Assembly (NCBI GenBank): GCA_036311565.1 | Contig: JAXJPR010000020.1 | Location: 1 to 64,000, forward strand | DNA length: 64,000 nucleotides | Origin: Fimousia sp036311565 | GTDB taxonomy: Bacteria > Bacillota > Clostridia > Lachnospirales > Lachnospiraceae | Direction: 5' to 3' | Shown: piece after piece, positions 26,318 through 36,200 of the stretch | How positions within the stretch are numbered: position 1 is the first letter of the stretch | Layout of the letters: each line of letters begins with the position of its first letter | The notes under the pieces: generated by a model | What the model saw: the letters and a program-made list of their open reading frames with translations, nothing else | Told to the model about the DNA's origin: nothing | Database searches by the model: none | Made by a program: the position numbers and the translations under genes

Positions 26318-27478
26318 TCATGAAGAAAAAAATTGCTTCAAAATCCTCTCCATACTTTTCTCAAGCGTCATTTCTTTTATATTTTTTTTTACCACAAGTT
26401 TTACTTTACCAATATAAGATCCTTTTTGATAATAAGTCACCCATCCTGCAGTATCCCCTTTTTTTAACGGTGCTTTTAAATTCTTTTTCCTCTGAATATT
26501 ATAAGTAATTCCATCTTCCGATTCTCCATTAACTAATACCGTTTCAAATGATTTCTCACACATGATTTGAGCTTCTTCCTGTTCTCCTTTTGTAACAGGT
26601 ACCGGTTTTAGTTTTTTATCCAGACTTGGTGCTGTATATTTCTTACAGTTGGCAAATCCATAATCCAAAAGGGTAGAAGCGTCCTTTACTCTTTCTTTCG
26701 AACTATTAGATGCCATAACAACTGCAATTAGGGAAATCCCATTTCTTTCAGCTGTGGCACTCAGACAAAACTTCGCCTGACTGGTACTTCCTGTTTTCAG
26801 TCCAGTACATCCCTGATATTGCTTTAACAATTTATTTGTATTACTCAGTCCGAATACAGATTCTCCTTTCTTCGTTTTGTGCGTAAATTCATCCATCCAA
26901 ATCGAAGAATATTTTAAAACTTCTGGATATTTCGTAATTAATTCCCGGGACATCAGAGCAATGTCTTTTGCTGATGTCACATGATCGTCAACATCCAGCC
27001 CGCAGCAATTTTTAAAAGCTGTCTGTTTCATCCCCAGTTCTTTGGCTTTTTGATTCATCTGCGTTACAAAAGCACTTTCGCTTCCTGCGATATGTTCCGC
27101 CATAGCAACAGATGCATCATTTCCACTGGCTACAGCAATTGATTTTATCATTACTTCTACCGTTTGTACTTCTCCTGCCTCTAAAAATACTTGCGAACCT
27201 CCCATGGATGCTGCATGCTCACTGACTGTCACCTCATCCTGTAAATTTATCTTCCCCTGATGAATTGCCTCAAAAATCAAAAGCAGGGTCATGACTTTTG
27301 TTACACTTGCCGGAGGCAATGCCTGCGTACTATTGTCTTCATAAATAATTCTGCCCGTGCTCGCTTCCATAACAATAGCTGATTTTGCTGTCAATTCTAA
27401 TTTTTCCTCAGCCGATACCGGAACCTGATAAGAAAAAGCTATTAAAAAGCACAATAAGAAGGAAACCACTCTTTTCAT
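26318..27478 (-). CDS. D-alanyl-D-alanine carboxypeptidase (S11), second paralogue
   Basis: Signal peptide, then SVTK (SxxK), SGN (SxN) and KTGST (KTG) in normal order in 386 residues, followed by a PBP5-type C-terminal domain and an amphipathic tail ending LKQFFSS that could associate with the membrane. Located between spoIID-like and dehydrogenase genes. In spore formers, DacB/DacF paralogues work on cortex peptidoglycan; the SpoIID neighbour makes that possible but not shown. Its first codons overlap the tail of the spoIID terminator. Confidence 0.92.
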   Translation of the reverse strand: MKRVVSFLLCFLIAFSYQVPVSAEEKLELTAKSAIVMEASTGRIIYEDNSTQALPPASVTKVMTLLLIFEAIHQGKINLQDEVTVSEHAASMGGSQVFLEAGEVQTVEVMIKSIAVASGNDASVAMAEHIAGSESAFVTQMNQKAKELGMKQTAFKNCCGLDVDDHVTSAKDIALMSRELITKYPEVLKYSSIWMDEFTHKTKKGESVFGLSNTNKLLKQYQGCTGLKTGSTSQAKFCLSATAERNGISLIAVVMASNSSKERVKDASTLLDYGFANCKKYTAPSLDKKLKPVPVTKGEQEEAQIMCEKSFETVLVNGESEDGITYNIQRKKNLKAPLKKGDTAGWVTYYQKGSYIGKVKLVVKKNIKEMTLEKSMERILKQFFSS

Positions 27479-27524
27479 AAAAAACTCCTAGGAATATCTT
27501 TCTACTATTTTACTAGGAGCTTTT
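27479..27524 (-). terminator. Terminator after spoIID-like gene
   Basis: Arms CTCCTAG/CTAGGAG (27485-27491, 27513-27519) flanked by A/T runs. On minus the T run ends at the ATG of the next gene. Confidence 0.75.
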
Positions 27525-27534
27525 TTGATTTATT

Positions 27535-28893
27535 CTATTCTTTCCGATTTTCCCAAAGGGTTTTCAGCTGTGCCTGAGGATAATAATGTTTTAAAACCTC
27601 TTCATAAGTTTTTCCTGCTTCTGTCATATATTTTACCCCATTCTGTGACATTCCCACTCCGTGTCCATAGCCTCCGCCAGTGATTTCTATCCCATTTTTC
27701 TGTTTTTTTATAAGGAAACATCCACTTGGCAATAATGCTACATGTTTTACAATAGAGCCATCTTTCCTGATAATCTTAGAATTTCGGGGAGAAAGGAAGC
27801 TTCGTATTTCATATTCTCCCCAAATTTCCTTCACACCCCGGCTTCCGGTTATTCGAATTTTTTTGGCCACTCCACTTTTTCCACGTTTCACTACCTGGAC
27901 ATTTTGAACCTGTCCAATGCTTCCAGCATTAAGATCTTTAAACGAAATTGTGACTTTCCAGCGATACCATGGAAAACTACTGTCATATGTAATAAGATCA
28001 CTCTTTAAAAACTGTTCCAGCTTTTCATCCGTCGATAAATTCAGTATTTTTTCTGACTCATTTTGCAGCCTTCCTGTTAAATATACAGGTGATGCTTCAT
28101 CCTTGATCCACACATCACTACTATCGGCTGTATGTCCCCAGGAAGTAGAAAAAAAGTACGTCAGTATCGTTTTCCCTTTATATGTCATCACTTGCCCTGC
28201 CGTATCGATCACTGCCTGAATACTTTCTTTGCACTCTTCGGAGTTATTATAGACCTGACTCGATACGCTGTCATCCACATCTGCATCATATGAAGCAAAT
28301 TTTTCACCCTTCATTTGCTTCACAGCAAAGCTCCGGGCACAGACCGCCTGTACTTTTAGTGCCTCCAATCCATAGGATACCGGCATTTCGCTGGGAAGAA
28401 CTGCATAGAGATATTCTTCCAAAAGCAATTGATTTACCAGAGTCATCCCACTTTTCCTATATTGTACTTCCAACCTTCCTCTATAAGAAGGATATCCATA
28501 AGCCCTTTTAAATGACAATATTTTTAATTTTCCTGTTCCAGAAAACACGACCGTTTGTCCAGTTTTTTTCCTATTAAATACTAATTTTGTTTTTTCTAAC
28601 GCTTTTTTCTTTTTTATTTTTCCATTGATATTCACATAATAAGGTTCTGAAGAAGTGATTGTAAGATATTTATGTATATATTTTCCCAGTGTTTGTCCAC
28701 TAATTAAAACCCGGATCTCTGAAAAATCAGTTCTCTCTTCTTGTTTTTCTTCCTTCTGAGTCACTTTTTCCATCTGTTTCTCATTTTGCACCTGTTTTTG
28801 CGGATTTGTTGTTTTCCTCCATAAAAATGGTCCTGCAAAAATCCCTGTAAGCGTACTGATTACTAACATGCCTATCAATAATTTTTCTCCCAT
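27535..28893 (-). CDS. spoIID: SpoIID/LytB-domain protein
   Basis: One N-terminal membrane helix, a charged linker, and a SpoIID domain with LPSEMPVSYGLEALKVQAVC (likely catalytic Glu), and GHGVGMSQNG near the end. SpoIID is the lytic transglycosylase that works with SpoIIP in engulfment; related LytB-domain proteins exist in non-sporulating cells. GGGAGGCAG precedes the ATG at 28893; a 29-codon upstream extension is not supported. 452 residues, longer than Bacillus SpoIID (about 343) owing to the N-terminal linker. Confidence 0.85.
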   Translation of the reverse strand: MGEKLLIGMLVISTLTGIFAGPFLWRKTTNPQKQVQNEKQMEKVTQKEEKQEERTDFSEIRVLISGQTLGKYIHKYLTITSSEPYYVNINGKIKKKKALEKTKLVFNRKKTGQTVVFSGTGKLKILSFKRAYGYPSYRGRLEVQYRKSGMTLVNQLLLEEYLYAVLPSEMPVSYGLEALKVQAVCARSFAVKQMKGEKFASYDADVDDSVSSQVYNNSEECKESIQAVIDTAGQVMTYKGKTILTYFFSTSWGHTADSSDVWIKDEASPVYLTGRLQNESEKILNLSTDEKLEQFLKSDLITYDSSFPWYRWKVTISFKDLNAGSIGQVQNVQVVKRGKSGVAKKIRITGSRGVKEIWGEYEIRSFLSPRNSKIIRKDGSIVKHVALLPSGCFLIKKQKNGIEITGGGYGHGVGMSQNGVKYMTEAGKTYEEVLKHYYPQAQLKTLWENRKE

Positions 28894-28951
28894 AACTGCC
28901 TCCCGTATTATTCTATGAGACACAAGATGAGGATATGTATTTTTTCCATAC

Positions 28952-28977
28952 AAAAAGGCTGTGCATAACGCACAGCC
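28952..28977 (-). terminator. Terminator downstream of 6S RNA
   Basis: Perfect 8-bp stem GGCTGTGC/GCACAGCC (28957-28964, 28970-28977) followed on minus by TTTTT. Confidence 0.85.
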
Positions 28978-29008
28978 CATGGTATCTTTTGTAACTTTCT
29001 CTTATGTA

Positions 29009-29202
29009 TAACTTCCCAAAATGCCGTTCCCACGATTTTGACGCCTAGCCAAAGCTAGGTGGGCAATCGCACTTGATTTCTTGCCTTCCACTGCAAACGG
29101 AGGCCTGACATTCCATCAAGAATATAGAAATCCCGTTTCACGTAAATGTAGGTTCAAAATACGCAGGCTGTCGAACACCCCAGGAAGTTATGTTTTTTCT
29201 TT
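29009..29202 (-). ncRNA. ssrS: 6S RNA
   Basis: The minus RNA shows hallmarks of Firmicutes 6S RNA: a closing stem TAACTTCC with GGGAAGTTA, TTTGAACCTACATTT on the 5' side of the central bubble, and the 3' CCCACCTAGC/GCTAGG hairpin preceding AAAAT. The bubble mimics an open promoter and binds the housekeeping RNA polymerase. A well-formed promoter (29209-29237) starts it and a terminator lies 32 bases after the closing stem, so the primary transcript may extend to about 28952. Ends are approximate. Confidence 0.9.
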
Positions 29203-29208
29203 ACACCT

Positions 29209-29237
29209 ATTATACTAAAAGGATATGCAGAATGCAA
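29209..29237 (-). promoter_or_regulatory. Promoter of 6S RNA
   Basis: TTGCAT (29232-29237) and perfect TATAAT (29209-29214), 17 bp apart; start near 29202. The -35 lies at the 3' side of the stop codon region of the DUF5662 gene. Confidence 0.78.
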
Positions 29238-29238
29238 G

Positions 29239-29787
29239 CTAATCATACTGACTAATATTTTCCTTTAAGTCTTTTCTGATATACCGTATCGTATAAGCTT
29301 CACCTTTCTCCGCATACATTTTCATCATCCTCTCCAGATATTTTCTGGATTCCGGATGCAGCAGATGACACCCGATTCCTTTTTTATAGTATTCATACAC
29401 GCTTTCATTTCGAAATTTTTTGCCGTTATAAACTTTTCCCGCACAGACCCTGTCAATAAACATTTCTACCATATATTTTTTAGGAATCTTCATTCCGATC
29501 AAATGGTTTTCCGAACGATCCATACTATAATCTAACCAATATTCAAAATGATGTTTGTTGCGTCCTTTATGATGAAGCCATGCTTTGGAAATACCTGTTT
29601 TTTCTCTTTCAACAGAATTTGGGCTTCGATCACCAGCATAATAGCGGGCACCAGTCAGAAATTCCGAAGGCATATATTTTGACATGTCATGCAAAAGCCC
29701 CTGTTTATAAAGTCCAACCCGAAAGCACATCCTGGCAACCATATATTTATGATACGTAATTGTTTTAAAATGTCCTAAAGGATCCAT
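29239..29787 (-). CDS. DUF5662 family protein
   Basis: The 182-residue protein resembles DUF5662, a family of unknown function common in Clostridia. It is rich in conserved His and Asp: HFKTITYHKYMV, LLHDMSKY and HHKGRNKHHFEYW, an arrangement that suggests a metal site of HD-like character, though that is inference. No signal peptide or membrane segment. It sits alone between 6S RNA and gltD. Confidence 0.75.
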   Translation of the reverse strand: MDPLGHFKTITYHKYMVARMCFRVGLYKQGLLHDMSKYMPSEFLTGARYYAGDRSPNSVEREKTGISKAWLHHKGRNKHHFEYWLDYSMDRSENHLIGMKIPKKYMVEMFIDRVCAGKVYNGKKFRNESVYEYYKKGIGCHLLHPESRKYLERMMKMYAEKGEAYTIRYIRKDLKENISQYD

Positions 29788-29862
29788 GATTTTCTCCTTC
29801 TCTCTGATTTACTCTTTTTAATAAATCATACCAAAAGACAGCGCAATTGTCCAATTACAAGG

Positions 29863-29906
29863 AAAATACCCCTATTAGACAATTATTTTTATCTAATAAG
29901 AGTATT
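29863..29906 (-). terminator. Terminator of the gltBD operon
   Basis: Fifteen-base arms (29865-29879 and 29892-29906) pair fully on minus with two G-U pairs, followed by TTTT, 25 bases after the gltD stop. Confidence 0.8.
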
Positions 29907-29930
29907 TCTATTCTTCAATGGTATCAATGA

Positions 29931-31415
29931 TTATAGATTGGTATATCCCATCAATTCTAAGTCCACATCTCTGGCTACATCACGACCTTCTCTGATTGCC
30001 CATACAACCAATGATTGACCTCTATGCATATCACCAGCAGTAAATACTTTATCTACATTGGTTTTATATTTTCCTACTTCAGTTTTTACATTTGTGCGTT
30101 CATTTACTGCAACTTTAAATTCTTTTGTTACATAATCTTCACTTCCTAAGAATCCTGCTGCAATTAATACCAGATCCACTTCTACTTCATATTCACTTCC
30201 TGGAATATTTACCATCATCATTCGTCCGGTCTTTTCATCTTTTTTGCTTTCTAGTTTTACTAATACAGCTTTGCAGACTTCTCCTTTGTCATTTTTGATG
30301 AATTCTTTTACCGTAGTCGTATATACACGAGGATCGTGACCATATACTGCAATGGCTTCTTCCTGACCATAATCTGTCTTGCAGACTTTTGGCCACTGTG
30401 GCCATGGATTATCTTCTGCACGTTCATCTGGTAGTTTTGGCATCATTTCTAATTGCATTACACTTTTTGCTCCATGACGAACAGAAGTACCAACACAGTC
30501 ATTTCCTGTATCTCCGCCACCGATGATCATAACACGTTTTCCTTTTGCGGAAATATTTTTTCCATCTGTTAAATTAGAATCTAACAAACTTTTTGTATTC
30601 TTTGTTAAAAAGTCTACCGCAAAATAGATGCCTTTTGCATCTCTTCCTGGAACTTTAATGTCACGGGGATTTGATGCACCACATGCAAGAACGACTGCAT
30701 CAAAGTCTTTTAACAGTTGTTTTGCCTTTACATCAACTCCAACATTGACACCCGTTTTAAATACAATTCCTTCTTCTTTCATGATTGCAACTTTACGATC
30801 AATGTACTGTTTTTCCAATTTCATATTTGGAATTCCATACATCAAAAGTCCGCCTACACGGTCACTTCTTTCAAAAACAGTTACCTCATGTCCTCTTTTA
30901 TTTAAAGAATTTGCCGCAGACAGACCTGCCGGACCAGAACCAACAACCGCTATTTTTTTGCCTGTACGATTTTTGGGAGGATTTGCTTTTGCAAGTCCTG
31001 TCGCATATGCACGTTCGATAATCGCTAATTCATTTTCTTTTGATGCTACAGCATCACCATGGATATTGCAAGTACATGCTGCCATGCAAAGTCCCGGGCA
31101 TACTCTCCCTGTGAATTCTGGAAATGGATTTGTCTTTTTCAAACGATAATAAGCAGATTCCCAGTTACCTCGATATACTAAATCATTCCATTCTGGTACT
31201 AAGTTATTCAATGGACATCCAGATGCCATGCCGGCAATCATCATACCGGCCTGGCAAAATGGAACTCCACATTCCATACATCTTCCACCTTGTTTTCTCT
31301 GTTCCTTTTCACTAAGAGGAGTATGGAATTCATTAAAATTTTTAATTCTTTCTTTTGGTTCAATTGCTGCTGCTAATTTTTGTTCATAATCTAAAAATCC
31401 AGTTGGTTTTCCCAT
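29931..31415 (-). CDS. gltD: Glutamate synthase small subunit
   Basis: The 494-residue NADPH-dependent beta subunit has cysteine clusters for [4Fe-4S] centres at the N-terminus (RCMECGVPFC, CPLNN, CPGLCMAACTCN), an FAD motif GSGPAGLSAA and an NADPH motif GGGDTGNDCVG, ending in FTAGDMHRGQSLVVWAI. It feeds electrons to GltB. GGAGGAGA precedes the ATG, 16 bases after gltB. Confidence 0.95.
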   Translation of the reverse strand: MGKPTGFLDYEQKLAAAIEPKERIKNFNEFHTPLSEKEQRKQGGRCMECGVPFCQAGMMIAGMASGCPLNNLVPEWNDLVYRGNWESAYYRLKKTNPFPEFTGRVCPGLCMAACTCNIHGDAVASKENELAIIERAYATGLAKANPPKNRTGKKIAVVGSGPAGLSAANSLNKRGHEVTVFERSDRVGGLLMYGIPNMKLEKQYIDRKVAIMKEEGIVFKTGVNVGVDVKAKQLLKDFDAVVLACGASNPRDIKVPGRDAKGIYFAVDFLTKNTKSLLDSNLTDGKNISAKGKRVMIIGGGDTGNDCVGTSVRHGAKSVMQLEMMPKLPDERAEDNPWPQWPKVCKTDYGQEEAIAVYGHDPRVYTTTVKEFIKNDKGEVCKAVLVKLESKKDEKTGRMMMVNIPGSEYEVEVDLVLIAAGFLGSEDYVTKEFKVAVNERTNVKTEVGKYKTNVDKVFTAGDMHRGQSLVVWAIREGRDVARDVDLELMGYTNL

Positions 31416-31431
31416 TGTTCTCTCCTCCTAA

Positions 31432-34400
31432 TTATTTCTTTTTATTCTGATAGAACGCTTCAATCTTAGCCTGTTCACTGTTAAGCCCACGTTCTTCCAT
31501 CTGAACAATTGCATTTAACATGCGTTTGTAATCATGTGGCATAACCTTTTTGAATTTTGGTAAATATTCTTCAATATTATCCAAGATCATCTTACCTTTT
31601 TCAGAATTTGTATAAGCAACATGGTCTTTGATCATGCCAATCAGCTCCAGAACATCATATTTATTAGAAAGAGGTTCAATTCCTACTAACGCTTTGTTCA
31701 CACGTTTGTATAAACAGTTATTTTCATCTAATACATAAGCAATACCACCGCTCATACCAGCTGCGAAGTTTTTACCGGTTTCCCCAAGGATAACCGCACG
31801 ACCTCCTGTCATGTATTCACATCCGTGGTCACCAACACCTTCTACAACTGCCGTTGCTCCTGAGTTACGTACACAGAACCGTTCTCCGGCAACACCGTTG
31901 ATGTATGCCTGCCCGCTGGTAGCTCCATATAAAGCTACGTTACCAATGATAATGTTTTCATCTGCTTTAAATGTAGATCCTTTTGGAGGATATACAATCA
32001 GCTTACCACCTGAAAGTCCTTTTCCGAAGTAATCGTTACTGTCACCGACTAGTTCCAATGTCAGTCCTTTCGGAATAAATGCACCAAAACTTTGTCCACC
32101 AGCACCATTACAGATAACTGTATAGGTATCATCTTCCAATGTATTTTTATAACGTTTTGTAATTTCAGCACCAAAAATTGTACCAAATGCACGGTCAATA
32201 TTGGTTACATCGACTGCAATGCTGCGCTTTTGTTTTGCATCCAATGCTGATTTTAACTGTTTTAAAAGAATTTTTTCATCTTTTGTCTTTTCCAGTTCAA
32301 AATCATATACATTTTTCTTATTGTACTGAATTTTTTCTTTCTTATTAAATGGGTTTGTTAAAATATTTGTTAAATCAATATTTTTACGTTCTGCTTCTTC
32401 ATTTGGTTCTAAGAAATCTGTTCTTCCGACTAATTCATCGACTGTTCTTACTCCAAACGCTGCCATATATTCTCTAAGTTCCTGAGCAATAAATCTCATG
32501 AAGTTTTCTACATATTCTGGTTTACCCATAAAACGTTTTCTAAGTTCAGGATTTTGGGTCGCAACTCCAACTGGGCAGGTATCTAAGTTGCAGACTCTCA
32601 TCATTACACATCCCAATGTTACCAGTGGTGCAGTTGCAAATCCAAATTCTTCTGCTCCGAGCATACATGCAATGGCTACATCACGTCCACTCATTAATTT
32701 ACCATCTGTTTCGATGATAACTTTATTACGAAGATCATTACGAATCAATGTCTGATGAGTTTCTGCAAGTCCTAATTCCCATGGAAGTCCAGCATTATAA
32801 ATAGAACTTCTTGGTGCAGCTCCAGTACCACCATCATAACCGGAAATTAAGATCACCTGTGCTCCAGCTTTTGCTACACCAGCTGCGACAGTACCAACAC
32901 CTGCTTCAGATACTAATTTTACAGAAATTCTTGCATCTTTATTGGCATTTTTACAATCATAAATCAACTGTGCTAAATCTTCGATTGAATAAATATCATG
33001 GTGTGGTGGTGGGGAAATCAAACTTACACCAGGTGTAGAATGTCTTGTTTTCGCAATCCAAGGATATACTTTTCCTCCTGGAAGGTGTCCGCCTTCTCCT
33101 GGTTTTGCTCCCTGTGCCATCTTAATCTGAATTTCCTGCGCACTTACCAGGTATTCACTTGTTACACCAAAACGGCCAGATGCTACCTGTTTGATGGCTG
33201 AACAACGGTTTAACCCATCCGGACCTACACTCAGACGTTCTGGACGTTCTCCGCCTTCCCCGCTGTTTGATTTTCCACCCAGCCGGTTCATGGCAATCGC
33301 CAAAGCTTCGTGAGCTTCTCCGGAAATAGAACCATAGGACATCGCTCCTGTTTTAAAACGTTTTACGATAGATTCTACACTTTCCACCTGAGAAAGAGGA
33401 ATTCCTTTTTTAGGATATTTGAATTTCATCATTCCGCGGATATTACCTGGTTCTAATTCTTCATCCACCATTTTTGTATATTGTTTAAATAAATCATAAT
33501 TTCCAGTACGTGTTGCTAACTGCAATGTATGAATGGTTTTTGGATTGTATAAATGCTGTTCCTTACCACTTCTTACTTTATGAGAACCTGTACTGTCTAA
33601 AGAAATATCGTTTTCTAATCCAAGCGGATCAAATGCTGCTGTATGTCTTGCATTGACATCATCATAAATATCATCTAATGTAATACCACCAATTCGGCTG
33701 ACTGTATTTGTAAAATATTTATCAATAACTTCTTTACTAATACCAATTGCTTCAAAAATTTGTGATCCCTGATAAGACTGAATCGTGGAAATACCCATCT
33801 TGGAAGCAATTTTTACGATACCATGGATAATCGCATTATTATAATCATCTACTGCTGCATAATAGTCTTTTTCTAACATACCCTCGTCAATTAAATCCTG
33901 GATAGTCAACTGTGCAAGGTATGGGTTGATTGCAACTGCACCATATCCCAATAAAGTTGCAAAGTGATGTACTTCTCTTGGCTGTCCAGATTCCAGGATA
34001 ATTGCCATAGAAGTAGATTTTTTCGTACGGATTAAATACTGATGCAATGCAGAAACTGCTAACAAACATGGAATTGCCATATGATATTCATCTACATCTC
34101 TGTCTGTTAAGATTACAATGTTCGCTCCATCACGGTAGGCACGATCTGCTTCGATAAACAAGTGATCAATCGCTTTTTCCATAGATGTATTTTTATAAAA
34201 AGTAATTGGAATTTCTGCAACTTTAAATCCTGTATGCTTGATATTTTTAATTTTAAGCATATCTGTGTTCGTCAAAATTGGATTGCGTACTTTTAATACA
34301 TTACAATTTTCCGGAACTTCCTCTAAGACATTTCCACCTCTTCCAATGTATACTGTTGTAGAAGTAACTACTTCTTCACGAATCGCATCAATTGGTGGGT

Positions 34401-35961
34401 TGGTTACCTGCGCGAACAACTGTTTAAAATAGTTGAATAATGGCTGACGCATTTTGGAAAATACTGCTAATGGAGAATCTGTACCCATAGCTGCGATTGA
34501 TTCACTTCCAGTTTCTGCCATTGGAAGCACAGATGTTTTCACATCTTCATAGGAATAACCAAACGCTTTTAATAATTTCTGTCTATGTTCTAATGTATAG
34601 GATTCTACTTTTTTATTTGGAATCTTCAGATCGTGCAATTCAACAATCTGAGAATCTAACCATTCTCCGTAAGGCTGACGATTTGCATATTCTTCTTTTA
34701 ATGTATCATCATCAATCATTTCTCCCTTTACCGTATCTACTAATAACATACGGCCTGGACGAAGACGATCTTTCACTTTAACATTCGTTGGATCAATGTC
34801 TAATACTCCGATTTCAGAAGATAAGATCAACTGATCATCATTTGTAATGTAATAACGGGATGGACGAAGACCATTACGATCAAGCACAGCCCCCATAATA
34901 TCACCATCAGTAAAAAGAATGGATGCAGGACCATCCCAAGGTTCCATCATGGTAGCATAATACTGATAAAAATCTCTCTTTTCTGCTGACATGGTGTCGT
35001 TATTTTCCCATGGTTCAGGGATTGTGATCATAACGGCTAATGGAAGTGCCATTCCACTCATTACCATAAATTCTAATGTATTATCCAGTCTTGCTGAATC
35101 AGAACCATTCGGATCTACAACCGGAAGAAGTTTATGCATGTCATTTTTTAACGCCTCTGATTCTAATACTTCTTCTCTGGCATGCATCTTGTCTGCATTC
35201 CCACGAATGGTATTGATTTCTCCATTATGTACCATAAAACGATATGGATGGGCTTTTTCCCAGCTTGGTGTTGTATTCGTACTAAAACGGGAATGAACCA
35301 TTGCGATTGCAGATTCATAATTTTCATCATGTAAATCTTTAAAAAACAAACGAAGCTGTCCTACCAGAAACATTCCTTTGTACACGATTGTTCTGCTTGA
35401 TAAAGATACTACATATACATCTTCATTACTCTGTTCAAAGACTTTTCTTACAATATATAATTTACGATCAAAAGGAAGTCCCTTTTCTACATCCGCAGGT
35501 TTTTTCACAAATGCCTGTTTGATATTCGGCATACATTCTAATGCTTTCTTTCCCAGCACATCTGGATCAGTTGGAACATCTCTCCAACCTAAAAACTGCA
35601 TGCCTTCTTTCTGAACAATAATTTCAAACATCTTCATAGACTGTTTGCATTTTAGTTCATCCTGAGGGAAGAAGAACATTCCAACTCCATATTCTCTTTC
35701 ATTTCCAATTTCAATTCCAAGAGGTTTGCAGGCTTTCTTGAAAAAGTTATGTGAAATCTGCAGCATAATTCCTACACCGTCACCAGTCTCTCCTGCTGCA
35801 TCTTTTCCTGCTCTGTGTTCTAATGTTTCTACGATTTTAAGAGCATTTTGAACAGTCGCGTGGCTTTTTCTTCCTTTGATGTCTACACATGCACCGATAC
35901 CACAGTTGTCATGTTCAAAACTTGGATCATATAAACCAATTGGCTGATTATTCTGATTCAT
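31432..35961 (-). CDS. gltB: Glutamate synthase large subunit
   Basis: A 1509-residue enzyme converting glutamine plus 2-oxoglutarate to two glutamates. The N-terminal glutaminase domain has its nucleophile as Cys20 in HDNCGIGAC, implying removal of a 19-residue propeptide. Central and FMN domains follow (GEGGERPERL, PPHHDIYSIEDLAQLI), the [3Fe-4S] cysteines are in CVMMRVCNLDTC, and the C-terminal GXGXG beta-helix domain ends the chain. The frame runs 20 codons further upstream, but AAAGGAGC precedes the ATG at 35961. Promoter and an inverted repeat lie at 36040-36136. Confidence 0.96.
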   Translation of the reverse strand: MNQNNQPIGLYDPSFEHDNCGIGACVDIKGRKSHATVQNALKIVETLEHRAGKDAAGETGDGVGIMLQISHNFFKKACKPLGIEIGNEREYGVGMFFFPQDELKCKQSMKMFEIIVQKEGMQFLGWRDVPTDPDVLGKKALECMPNIKQAFVKKPADVEKGLPFDRKLYIVRKVFEQSNEDVYVVSLSSRTIVYKGMFLVGQLRLFFKDLHDENYESAIAMVHSRFSTNTTPSWEKAHPYRFMVHNGEINTIRGNADKMHAREEVLESEALKNDMHKLLPVVDPNGSDSARLDNTLEFMVMSGMALPLAVMITIPEPWENNDTMSAEKRDFYQYYATMMEPWDGPASILFTDGDIMGAVLDRNGLRPSRYYITNDDQLILSSEIGVLDIDPTNVKVKDRLRPGRMLLVDTVKGEMIDDDTLKEEYANRQPYGEWLDSQIVELHDLKIPNKKVESYTLEHRQKLLKAFGYSYEDVKTSVLPMAETGSESIAAMGTDSPLAVFSKMRQPLFNYFKQLFAQVTNPPIDAIREEVVTSTTVYIGRGGNVLEEVPENCNVLKVRNPILTNTDMLKIKNIKHTGFKVAEIPITFYKNTSMEKAIDHLFIEADRAYRDGANIVILTDRDVDEYHMAIPCLLAVSALHQYLIRTKKSTSMAIILESGQPREVHHFATLLGYGAVAINPYLAQLTIQDLIDEGMLEKDYYAAVDDYNNAIIHGIVKIASKMGISTIQSYQGSQIFEAIGISKEVIDKYFTNTVSRIGGITLDDIYDDVNARHTAAFDPLGLENDISLDSTGSHKVRSGKEQHLYNPKTIHTLQLATRTGNYDLFKQYTKMVDEELEPGNIRGMMKFKYPKKGIPLSQVESVESIVKRFKTGAMSYGSISGEAHEALAIAMNRLGGKSNSGEGGERPERLSVGPDGLNRCSAIKQVASGRFGVTSEYLVSAQEIQIKMAQGAKPGEGGHLPGGKVYPWIAKTRHSTPGVSLISPPPHHDIYSIEDLAQLIYDCKNANKDARISVKLVSEAGVGTVAAGVAKAGAQVILISGYDGGTGAAPRSSIYNAGLPWELGLAETHQTLIRNDLRNKVIIETDGKLMSGRDVAIACMLGAEEFGFATAPLVTLGCVMMRVCNLDTCPVGVATQNPELRKRFMGKPEYVENFMRFIAQELREYMAAFGVRTVDELVGRTDFLEPNEEAERKNIDLTNILTNPFNKKEKIQYNKKNVYDFELEKTKDEKILLKQLKSALDAKQKRSIAVDVTNIDRAFGTIFGAEITKRYKNTLEDDTYTVICNGAGGQSFGAFIPKGLTLELVGDSNDYFGKGLSGGKLIVYPPKGSTFKADENIIIGNVALYGATSGQAYINGVAGERFCVRNSGATAVVEGVGDHGCEYMTGGRAVILGETGKNFAAGMSGGIAYVLDENNCLYKRVNKALVGIEPLSNKYDVLELIGMIKDHVAYTNSEKGKMILDNIEEYLPKFKKVMPHDYKRMLNAIVQMEERGLNSEQAKIEAFYQNKKK

Positions 35962-36039
35962 ATATAAGCTCCTTTCTCTTCTCTTATTATATTTTGCAAT
36001 TCTTTCATTCAAATATTTCAAATTCTTTGCTCGAACACT

Positions 36040-36068
36040 ATCTTACTACACATTTTTTAGTTTGTAAA
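36040..36068 (-). promoter_or_regulatory. gltB promoter
   Basis: TTTACA (36063-36068) and TAAGAT (36040-36045) are 17 bp apart on minus, start near 36033, giving a leader of about 70 bases. Confidence 0.72.
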
Positions 36069-36083
36069 TAGTTTTTTTCTTCC

Positions 36084-36136
36084 AATTGTCAGATAGTTAA
36101 ATAACTTAATTTAATTAACTTTATTTTCTGACAATT
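36084..36136. promoter_or_regulatory. Inverted repeat upstream of the gltB promoter
   Basis: Perfect 10-bp arms AATTGTCAGA (36084-36093) and TCTGACAATT (36127-36136), with an inner AGTTAA/TTAACT pair, start 15 bp upstream of the -35. Position suits an activator. Confidence 0.6.
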
Positions 36137-36150
36137 ATTTCCCAACAAAG

Positions 36151-36178
36151 AAAAAAGAGGCTTATTTTGCCTCTTTTT
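36151..36178 (-). terminator. Terminator of the preQ0 operon
   Basis: Stem AAAAAGAGGC/GCCTCTTTTT with a seven-base loop and U-rich tails on both sides; 22 bases after the queC stop. Confidence 0.92.
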
Positions 36179-36200
36179 GACACAATTTTAGCAAAAGATA

